Source of the DNA: Arthrobacter sp. MYb227
GTDB lineage: Bacteria; Actinomycetota; Actinomycetes; Actinomycetales; Micrococcaceae
DNA: 64,000 nt
Assembly (NCBI RefSeq): GCF_002975435.1
Contig: NZ_PCPT01000015.1
Coordinates: forward strand, 1 to 64,000
Direction of reading: 5' to 3'
A program made the position numbers and the translations under genes. The notes beneath the pieces were generated by a model, which had not been told where the DNA came from, made no database searches, and saw only the letters and a program-made list of their open reading frames with translations. This document shows positions 57,890 through 64,000 of this stretch, piece after piece. How positions within the stretch are numbered: position 1 is the stretch's first letter; each line of letters starts with the position of its first letter.

Positions 57890-58599
57890 GTACCACGCAG
57901 ACACGTAAAATTCGCGTCCTAATCTGTGATGACCAACCACTGATCCGTTCCTCTCTAGAACTCATCCTGGGGACCGACGAGGGCCTTGAAGTGGTTGGCA
58001 CGGCAGCCGATGGCGCCCAGGCCGTTTCCGCTGCTGCTGAGCTGAACCCGGACGTGGTGTTGATGGACATTCAAATGCCGGTGCTTGACGGTGTTGCCGC
58101 CACCGGGCAGATCACGGCCACCGGTCAAGCCAAGGTGGTGGTGCTGACCACCTTTGATCGCGATGACTATCTCTTTGATGCAATAGATGCCGGGGCCAGC
58201 GGTTTCCTGCTGAAAAACACCGAACCCGAGATGCTCATTGCCGCGGTGCACGCAGCCGCCGACGGTCAGGCGTTGCTCTCCCCCGAGGTTACCCTGCGCA
58301 TTATTCGTCGTGGCACCCAGATCCCAGAAAACACTACAACCACGCTGCCAGAACCACCCGTTGCAGCGCTTTCACTTGAGGATCAGCGCGTCCTGGATGC
58401 GCTCACCGCCCGCGAACGCGAGGTGCTCATCAAACTCGCAAGCGGCCTCTCAAACACGGAAATCGCAGCATCCCTGCAGGTCTCCGAGGCAACGGTAAAA
58501 ACTCACCTGTCAAACATTCTTGCCAAGGCCGGGCTGCGTGATCGCGTGCAGGCGGTTGTCTTTGCCTACCGCACCGGCCTCATCCCTTTGACTGAGTAA
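57886..58599 (+). CDS. NarL/LuxR-type response regulator
   Basis: A 237-residue protein. The receiver (about 8-125) has ICDDQPLIR with the acidic pocket, VVLMDIQMPVLDG with the phospho-accepting Asp, the conserved Thr in VVLTTFD and the Lys in FLLKNTEP. The LuxR HTH (about 170-232) has LTAREREVLIKLASGLSNTE and EATVKTHLSNILAK. It is translationally coupled to the sensor kinase. The partner target is probably the ABC exporter that starts 152 bases downstream. Confidence 0.92.
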   Translation: MSTTQTRKIRVLICDDQPLIRSSLELILGTDEGLEVVGTAADGAQAVSAAAELNPDVVLMDIQMPVLDGVAATGQITATGQAKVVVLTTFDRDDYLFDAIDAGASGFLLKNTEPEMLIAAVHAAADGQALLSPEVTLRIIRRGTQIPENTTTTLPEPPVAALSLEDQRVLDALTAREREVLIKLASGLSNTEIAASLQVSEATVKTHLSNILAKAGLRDRVQAVVFAYRTGLIPLTE

Positions 58600-58751
58600 T
58601 TTCCCGCCCAGCTCCAACGACGGAGCCAAGTTCACCATTTCGGGCGATCTGTTTATCCTTGTCCTGCCCCTAGATTAGGAAGTAAGGGAAAAGCGGCGGC
58701 GCAGCACAATATTGTGTGGCCACCACACACGGGCAGAAGGAAACAGTTTCG

Positions 58752-59633
58752 TTGTTAGAGGTAAAGAATCTCACGCGGCGCTTCGGCGATCGCACCGTGC
58801 TGCATGATGTTTCATTTTCGGTCCCCGTCGGGGGTATGACCGGGTTTGTTGGTGCCAACGGTGCGGGAAAAACCACCACCATGCGCATCATCATGGGAGT
58901 GCTCAAGGCCCACGCCGGCGAGGTCTTCTTCAATGGCTCACCGATTACCGCCGAATCTCGTGCCCGTTTTGGCTACATGCCCGAGGAACGCGGGCTCTAC
59001 CCCAAGCAGCAGGTGCTCGATCAGCTGCAATATCTTGGTCAGCTACACGGTATGAGTCGACTCGATGCTCGTGCCGAGGCACTGAACCTACTTGATCGCT
59101 TTGGCATTGCCGAACGCACCAAGGACAAACTCGAATCCCTCTCATTGGGTAACCAACAACGCGTGCAGGTTGCCGCATCGCTCATGCACCATCCCACGGC
59201 ACTGATTCTCGATGAACCGTTCTCCGGGCTCGATCCCCTCGCGGTGGATTCAATGACCAAACTCCTGGCCGAACGCGCGGCCACCGGCGTTCCCATTTTG
59301 TTCTCCAGCCACCAATTGGATTTGATCGATCAGCTCTGCGATCACCTGGTGGTACTTGCCGAGGGCAAGATCGTTGCCGCCGGTTCGGCGGACGAACTCC
59401 GTGCCCGCGCCACATCAACCCACGTGCTGATCACCCCACCCGATGCCGGGTGGTTGCGTGAAGAACCGGGTGTGAGCGTGCTCGATGTCGCAGGCCCTCG
59501 GGCCGTCATCGAGTTTGCCGACGAGGCCACCGGCCAGTCCGTCCTACGCTCGGCCATCGCCCGCGGGGCGGTCACCGAGTTCGCACCGCAGCGGCCCTCG
59601 CTTGCAGCAATCTACCGGGAGGTCATCCGATGA
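58752..59633 (+). CDS. ABC exporter ATP-binding protein (NatA-like)
   Basis: 293 residues if translation starts at the TTG at 58752, which gives the typical MLEVKNLTRRFGDRTV after agaagga; a GTG at 58716 is the alternative. Walker A GANGAGKTT, signature LSLGNQQRVQVAASL and Walker B ALILDEPFSGLDP are seen. EERGLYPKQQV is typical of the NatA/ABC-2 ATPase subfamily. The C-terminal DUF4162-like domain covers the last 80 residues. It overlaps the permease gene (ATGA). Confidence 0.87.
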   Translation: MLEVKNLTRRFGDRTVLHDVSFSVPVGGMTGFVGANGAGKTTTMRIIMGVLKAHAGEVFFNGSPITAESRARFGYMPEERGLYPKQQVLDQLQYLGQLHGMSRLDARAEALNLLDRFGIAERTKDKLESLSLGNQQRVQVAASLMHHPTALILDEPFSGLDPLAVDSMTKLLAERAATGVPILFSSHQLDLIDQLCDHLVVLAEGKIVAAGSADELRARATSTHVLITPPDAGWLREEPGVSVLDVAGPRAVIEFADEATGQSVLRSAIARGAVTEFAPQRPSLAAIYREVIR

Positions 59634-60850
59634 GCACCAGCACCGCCGAATCCACGGACCCCGCAACAGCCGACACCCGCACCCCTGCCTGGCAGATCGT
59701 CACGCTACGCGAAATCACCGTCAAGCTGCGTGATAAGTCCTTCATCGTCTCAACGCTCATCACCCTCGCATTGATCATCGCTTCAATCGTCGTCACGGGC
59801 CTCTTGGCCGAGCGCACCACCGAATCCTCGGTTGCCGTGGTGAATAATGGCCGTGCCCAAATCCTCGTTGATGCGGCAAACCAGCTGGCCAAAGAACAAG
59901 AACAGAAGATTATCCTCACCGTCAGGCCCTTTGACTCCGGGGAAGTAGCCGCCGAAGCCCTGCGCGCCAAGAGCGTGGATCTGGTGCTCATGGGCACCGC
60001 CAGCGGCTATGACCTGACCGGGCTCAACGATGTTCCGGCAGAGATTGAAAAGTTACTCTCCGATGCTGCAAGCACTCAAGCGCTGAAGCTCAATGCCGAA
60101 AAGCTTGGGGTTACCGTGGCCAGCCTCGAGGATGGATCGGCCATCAATACGATATTTCTAGAAGGTAGCCAGGAACGAAACTCCATGGCACTTGTCATGG
60201 GTCTCGTATTTTCCATGCTGTTCTACATGTCAGCGCTGATCTTTGGGATGCCCATCGCCAACTCGGTGGTCGAGGAAAAACAGAACCGCGTGGTTGAAAT
60301 CCTTGCCACGGCCATTCCTATTCGTCAGCTGCTGGCGGGCAAGATCCTGGGCAACATGGCACTTGCCATGGGTCAGCTCTGTCTGTTTGTCGGCATCGGT
60401 CTGTTGGCGCTGAGTCTGACGCCCACCGAGGTTCCATTCCTGTCTTTGGTCTTTGCCACCTCCGGCTGGTTCCTCGCCTTCTTCATGACCGGGTTCCTGA
60501 TCCTTGCCGCGGTGTATGCGGCGCTCGGTTCCATGGCCGCCCGCGTTGAAGACCTGCAGCAGTCAACGGGTCCGGTGATCATTCTGCTGGTTGCCGCACT
60601 TTTCACCGGGGTCTATGCCAAGGGCAGCGTCTTGGTCATCGCTTCCTATATCCCAGTGATTTCCTCGGTTGCCATGCCCATCAGGCTGCTGGCCAGTGAT
60701 GTACCGCTGTGGGAGCCAATCGTTTCGTTGCTGATTGCCGTTGCCGCAGCGTGGGCCATGGTGCTGCTCGGTGAGCGCATCTACCGCCGCGCCATTATGC
60801 AGACCGGCGGTGCACTGTCCTGGCGAAAGGCGCTGAAGCTCGAGGACTAG
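59630..60850 (+). CDS. ABC-2 exporter permease (NatB-like)
   Basis: A 406-residue protein. The first helix (about 40-62) is followed by a large extracytosolic domain (about 65-185) and then five helices from about 190 to 390. The segment SVVEEKQNRVVEILATAIPIRQLLAGKILG is the ABC-2 membrane signature. Together with the upstream ATPase it resembles NatAB, a sodium extruder in Bacillus controlled by the NatKR two-component system. The same arrangement here (kinase, regulator, ATPase, permease) supports a stress-responsive exporter. The ion or drug is unproven. Confidence 0.85.
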   Translation: MSTSTAESTDPATADTRTPAWQIVTLREITVKLRDKSFIVSTLITLALIIASIVVTGLLAERTTESSVAVVNNGRAQILVDAANQLAKEQEQKIILTVRPFDSGEVAAEALRAKSVDLVLMGTASGYDLTGLNDVPAEIEKLLSDAASTQALKLNAEKLGVTVASLEDGSAINTIFLEGSQERNSMALVMGLVFSMLFYMSALIFGMPIANSVVEEKQNRVVEILATAIPIRQLLAGKILGNMALAMGQLCLFVGIGLLALSLTPTEVPFLSLVFATSGWFLAFFMTGFLILAAVYAALGSMAARVEDLQQSTGPVIILLVAALFTGVYAKGSVLVIASYIPVISSVAMPIRLLASDVPLWEPIVSLLIAVAAAWAMVLLGERIYRRAIMQTGGALSWRKALKLED

Positions 60851-60894
60851 TGGTGACTCTACCGCCCAACTTGTACAAGTTGTACACTTCAGGC

Positions 60895-61140
60895 ATGACT
60901 TCCGTGACCCTCTCTCAGTTTCGCAATCGTCAAAGTGACTACATTGCCGTTGCCCAGCGTGAACCGGTAGTGATCACTTCTCGAGGCGCAGGCCGCCGTG
61001 CCATCGTTGTCTCCCCGGAGTTTTTTGACCGTGCGATGCAAGCGTTGGAAGACCAAGCGGACATCCAAGCTGCTGCGGATGCACGCCGCAACCCCGAGCG
61101 CATTTCACATGAGGAACTCATGGCCGATCTAGGCCTCTAA
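60895..61140 (+). CDS. Phd/YefM-type antitoxin
   Basis: 81 residues from ATG 60895. The Phd/YefM fold is indicated by SVTLSQFRNRQSDYIAVAQREPVVITSRGAGRRAIVVSPEFF, with the DNA-binding dimerisation domain first and a C-terminal toxin-binding helix (HEELMADLGL). The frame looks intact. Downstream on the same strand lie the remains of a RelE/ParE-type toxin gene, so this antitoxin is orphaned. An upstream start at 60850 overlaps the permease stop and is less likely. Confidence 0.85.
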   Translation: MTSVTLSQFRNRQSDYIAVAQREPVVITSRGAGRRAIVVSPEFFDRAMQALEDQADIQAAADARRNPERISHEELMADLGL

Positions 61141-61154
61141 AACTTCAGCGGCCT

Positions 61155-61418
61155 AGCTCATACCATAGACGATTTCGTACAGCAGCGCCGCCGCCAAGTC
61201 ATTTCGGAATGTCCTTCCCCAAGAACAAGTAAGGCTCAAGAAAGCGATAGAAGAAATCGCGCTATATCCCTCACCCGATTGGTAGCATTCAGCTCGCTGG
61301 CGGAGAGGGCGAACGGCGAATCCGAGTCGGCAATTACCGCGTTGTCTATGAAGTCATTGATGACCAACTCATTATTCTCGTACTTCGCGTTGGGCACCAC
61401 CGTGAAATATACGGATAA
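61155..61418 (+). pseudogene. Degenerate RelE/ParE-type toxin
   Basis: The remains are in two frames. An N-terminal part reads SSAAAKSFRNVLPQEQVRLKK and continues to IALYPSPDW followed by a TAG. A C-terminal part in another frame reads SIQLAGGEGERRIRVGNYR and ends LRVGHHREIYG at the TAA 61416-61418, a classic RelE/ParE core and tail. At least one frameshift (near 61281-61287) is needed, and no ATG/GTG/TTG precedes the N-terminal part in frame; a TAG lies just upstream. It follows the intact antitoxin gene as expected for a TA operon. Confidence 0.8.
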
Positions 61419-61440
61419 GCTGGCCCACCACTAGGTCTGT

Positions 61441-61590
61441 GGCACGTCATGATCACACTACTACTCGCGAGCTGGTCAATGTACGCGGTCAACGCTTTGC
61501 TTGACCCGTAATGGGACCCAAGCGCTCACATCAACATGAATGGCGGAAGGGACAGTCCGCCGTAGCGCATTTAGGCGACAGTGCCATCGT
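61441..61590 (-). pseudogene. Degenerate VapC-type (PIN domain) toxin remnant
   Basis: On the minus strand, a fragment VDVSAWVPLR recalls the PIN-domain start VDTSxWxxxLR, with the first catalytic Asp. After a frame change, ALTAYIDQLASSSVIMT could be the next helix and strand. The rest of a normal 130-residue VapC is absent, and the fragment abuts the broken RelE-type toxin. It lies downstream of the VapB-like gene. Support is weaker than for the RelE remnant because the fragment is short. Confidence 0.45.
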
Positions 61591-61596
61591 CACACT

Positions 61597-61788
61597 CTAA
61601 GACCGCTGCTCTGCGGTCAGCGGGCTAGCCTTCATCTCATCCATCACAAGTTTTTGGCGATGCAACGCCAGAACGATATCAAGGACCTTATCGATCGCTT
61701 CGCGAGCAGATCCTGCCAACCGGATTGCTTTCGCTTCCTCGATCTTGGTTTTGTCTACATCAACTGAAGTGACTTCCATGGAAACCAC
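61597..61788 (-). CDS. VapB-like antitoxin
   Basis: 63 residues from GTG 61788, or 60 from ATG 61779 (MEVTSVDVDKTKIEEAK). The layout is a short ribbon DNA-binding strand, two helices (EEAKAIRLAGSAREAIDKVLDIVLALHRQKLV) and a C-terminal tail. It is like VapB antitoxins of the actinobacterial PF09957 type. The expected vapC downstream is reduced to a fragment. Function in the present genome would be autoregulation or protection against another toxin. Confidence 0.6.
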   Translation of the reverse strand: MVSMEVTSVDVDKTKIEEAKAIRLAGSAREAIDKVLDIVLALHRQKLVMDEMKASPLTAEQRS

Positions 61789-61904
61789 GTTCTCTTCGCT
61801 TGATCTATATGAACAAGTTTATAAACGGTCGGTAGCTCCTGGGAAGAACCTAGCACTGGCGACTCCGAATTAGCTTTTATACCTTGGCAAAAGTCCGGAG
61901 AACA

Positions 61905-61948
61905 GCGAAGGCTCGCAGCCTCCCCCAAGGGAAGCTACGAGCCTTCGC
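61905..61948 (-). terminator. Hairpin after putA
   Basis: An 11-bp stem gcgaaggctcg / cgagccttcgc (61905-61915 and 61938-61948) with further pairing inside the 22-base loop, located 21 bases after the putA stop on the minus strand. Confidence 0.65.
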
Positions 61949-61968
61949 GATATTGAACTATCCGGTTA

Positions 61969-64000
61969 TTAGATGACCGAGTCGCTCAGGTGGTTCGGGG
62001 TACCGAAGCGGTGCGCGGTAATGGAGACTGCCTGCTCGTGCAGGAAGGTCAGCATTTCCACACGGCCCGCAGAAACCACGTTGTTGGCGTAGATTGCAAC
62101 ATCCGGCTTGCCGTTTGTAGCTTCGGCAACATCCATGATGTTTCCACCGATGAGGCGGATACGTGCCGCAGAGTCCGGGCCGGTCTTTGCAGCAAGGCGA
62201 GCGGCACGGGTGCCAAAGGCCTGCGCGTCTTCAATGAAGACGGTTGCCGAAGATTCGGTCAGAACCGTACGGATTGCTGCCGGAATCTCCACTGCCGAGG
62301 AAACCGTGACGCGGGATCCTGCAGCAACACCTGCAGCAACCACGCGGATCAGTTCGGCAATGCCGTGACCCGAGGTTTCAGACTCGAAGCGAACCGTGAC
62401 CGGAAGTGCGCGGTAGCGGAAGACGTTGCGCTCTGCGTGCAGGCCGGAAACGTCCTTGGCGGTGTTGAACTCGTTGATCCACGCATCGTTATCCGAGGCA
62501 AGTGCGCCCTCGAGCCAGGAAAGATCGCTCTCTTCAAGGCCCGCGGTGCGTGCTGCATTGAACAGTGCCGAAGCCTTTGCTGAGAGCAGACCCGACTTCT
62601 CAAGCGGAGCATCTTCCCAGGCGCCCATGCCCACCAGGTAGTTGGGGCCGCCGGCCTTAGTGCCTGCACCAATTGCCGACTTCTTCCAGCCACCGAATGG
62701 CTGACGCTGCACGATGGCACCGGTGATGCCACGGTTGATGTAGAGGTTACCGGCCTGGATGTTCTCCAACCAGTACGCCATCTCATCCGAGTCCAGTGAG
62801 TGCAGACCCGAGGTCAGTCCGTAATCGATGTCGTTGACAATCGCCACTGCCTCTTCGAGGGTTTCTGCGGTCATCACGCCGAGGATCGGACCGAAGTATT
62901 CGGTCAGGTGGTATTCGGAACCGCGCTTGACACCCGAGCGTACGCCCGGGCTCCAGAGCTTGCCCGAGTCATCAAGCTTCTTAGGTTCCAGAACCCACTT
63001 TTCGCCTTCGCCCAGCGTGGTCAAACCGCGCAGCAGCTTGCCCTGAGCTTCCTCGATGACCGGACCCATCTGGGTCTGTGGGTCATGCGGGTAACCAACC
63101 TTCAGCGAGCGAATGTCATCGATCAGCTGGTTGTGGAAACGCTTGGAATCCGCAGCCGAACCAACCAGGATAACCAGCGAGGCGGCCGAGCATTTCTGGC
63201 CGGCGTGGCCGAAGGCCGATGCCGCAACATCCTTGGCCGCGAGGTCAAGGTCGGCGTTCGGGGTAACGATCAGCGCGTTCTTACCCGAGGTTTCTGCCAA
63301 CAGTGGCAGATCCTTACGGAAGGAACGGAAGAGCTGTGCTGTCTCGTAGCCACCGGTGAGGATCAGACGATCAACCGATGGGTGGGAAACCAAAGCTGTG
63401 CCAAGGTCGCGCTCGGAGAGCTGAACCATCTGCAGGACATCGCGCGGCACGCCGGCTTCCCAGAGCGCTTCGACCATGACGGCGCCGGAGCGTGCTGCCT
63501 GGCCTGCAGGCTTGATGATGACCGAGGAACCCGCGGCAAGAGCCGAGAGGGTCGAGCCGGCCGGAATGGCCACCGGGAAGTTCCACGGCGGGGTGACAAC
63601 CGTCAGCTTGGATGGAACGAACGTTGCACCCTTGACATTTTCGAGCTCAAGACCACGCTGTGCGTAGTAGTGCGCGAAGTCGATGGCCTCGGAAACTTCC
63701 GGGTCACCCTGATCCAGGGTCTTGCCACATTCGTTGCCCATGACCTCGAGCAGATCGGCACGGTGTGCCTCAAGTGCGGCACCGGCCTTGTGCAGGATTG
63801 CCGCGCGAGCTGCGGCACCCATGGCAACCCAAGAATCGGAGGCGGCAACTGCCGTGTCAACGATCTTGTTCAGTTCATCTTCGGTGTGAATCAGGGCCTT
63901 GGCCACCGATTCGACACCCAGGGTGGAGTTGACCATCTTGTTGACGATTTCGCGGCCCCAGGCACGGTTACCCGGCAGGTCCGGGTCCGTGTCCGGGGTG
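61969..64000 (-). CDS. putA: PutA-type proline dehydrogenase / delta-1-pyrroline-5-carboxylate dehydrogenase (C-terminal part)
   Basis: The frame is open to the window edge, so at least 676 residues of a protein of about 1,150 are seen. The aldehyde dehydrogenase domain contains VVTPPWNFPVAIPAGST, the catalytic Glu in LAETSGKNALIV, the catalytic Cys in GHAGQKCSAASLVI and EYFGPILGVM. The phrase NRGITGAIVQRQPFGGWKKSAIG is typical of P5C dehydrogenases. A C-terminal extension (about 170 residues) follows, as in bifunctional actinobacterial PutA. It oxidises P5C semialdehyde to glutamate. The proline dehydrogenase half should lie beyond position 64000. Confidence 0.9.
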   Translation of the reverse strand, partial: TPDTDPDLPGNRAWGREIVNKMVNSTLGVESVAKALIHTEDELNKIVDTAVAASDSWVAMGAAARAAILHKAGAALEAHRADLLEVMGNECGKTLDQGDPEVSEAIDFAHYYAQRGLELENVKGATFVPSKLTVVTPPWNFPVAIPAGSTLSALAAGSSVIIKPAGQAARSGAVMVEALWEAGVPRDVLQMVQLSERDLGTALVSHPSVDRLILTGGYETAQLFRSFRKDLPLLAETSGKNALIVTPNADLDLAAKDVAASAFGHAGQKCSAASLVILVGSAADSKRFHNQLIDDIRSLKVGYPHDPQTQMGPVIEEAQGKLLRGLTTLGEGEKWVLEPKKLDDSGKLWSPGVRSGVKRGSEYHLTEYFGPILGVMTAETLEEAVAIVNDIDYGLTSGLHSLDSDEMAYWLENIQAGNLYINRGITGAIVQRQPFGGWKKSAIGAGTKAGGPNYLVGMGAWEDAPLEKSGLLSAKASALFNAARTAGLEESDLSWLEGALASDNDAWINEFNTAKDVSGLHAERNVFRYRALPVTVRFESETSGHGIAELIRVVAAGVAAGSRVTVSSAVEIPAAIRTVLTESSATVFIEDAQAFGTRAARLAAKTGPDSAARIRLIGGNIMDVAEATNGKPDVAIYANNVVSAGRVEMLTFLHEQAVSITAHRFGTPNHLSDSVI

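Overview
The window looks like chromosomal DNA of a high-GC Gram-positive actinobacterium, most likely Micrococcales and probably Micrococcaceae (Arthrobacter/Glutamicibacter-like). The reasons are moderate GC, frequent GTG/TTG starts, ATGA/TAATG gene overlaps, an actinobacterial DUF6318 lipoprotein, a meso-diaminopimelate dehydrogenase, and a sialic-acid transporter organised like SiaEFGI of Corynebacterium. The species call is an inference from gene content. No rRNA, tRNA, CRISPR array or prophage was seen.

Region by region. 1-150: the last part of an IS3-family insertion sequence with its terminal repeat. 0.7-3.7 kb: a three-gene overlapping operon, type II-like flavohemoglobin / DivIVA-like coiled-coil protein / classical flavohemoglobin (NO detoxification). 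3.7-8.4 kb: a divergent catabolic module with a ThDP-dependent decarboxylase, a cyclase/isatin-hydrolase-like enzyme, a hot-dog thioesterase and an aromatic-acid MFS symporter, with a candidate operator just upstream of the cyclase. 8.4-13.2 kb: a Tat-type secreted protein, an S9 peptidase, a DUF1697 protein and a TRIC-like channel. 13.2-16.8 kb: a TetR regulator between two MFS pumps, with a perfect palindrome lying on the promoter of the right-hand pump. 16.8-24.3 kb: a cold-shock gene with a long leader, a small lipoprotein operon, a luciferase-like monooxygenase, a LysR regulator, a DUF202 pair, an enoyl-CoA hydratase-family hydrolase and an MFS protein.

24.4-30.8 kb: a membrane-anchored glutamate-synthase-like FMN/Fe-S protein, a CydDC-like heterodimeric ABC exporter and ddh. 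30.8-31.4 kb has no gene but contains a chain of hairpins ending in an intrinsic terminator, a candidate non-coding RNA. 31.4-35.8 kb holds small accessory enzymes and a WYL-type regulator divergent from an alpha/beta hydrolase, with a direct repeat between them. 35.8-45.0 kb is a complete sialic-acid uptake and catabolism operon (siaEFGI-nanA-nanK-nanE) divergent from a FadR-type GntR regulator, with hairpins separating the binding protein, transporter and catabolic segments.

45-49.5 kb: ltrA behind a large hairpin, then an antibiotic-resistance-type ABC-F gene whose leader contains a mini-ORF, a long-range stem, two internal hairpins and a Shine-Dalgarno-sequestering stem, which looks like an inducible attenuator. 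49.5-54.5 kb: an MFS protein, a secreted DUF6318/PKD pair, a VOC protein and a Tat-exported metallophosphoesterase. 54.5-60.9 kb: a GH15 glycosidase and a histidine kinase/response regulator next to a NatAB-like ABC exporter. 60.9-61.8 kb: two adjacent toxin-antitoxin loci (RelE type and VapC type) in which both antitoxins look intact and both toxin genes are broken. The window ends inside putA (proline catabolism).
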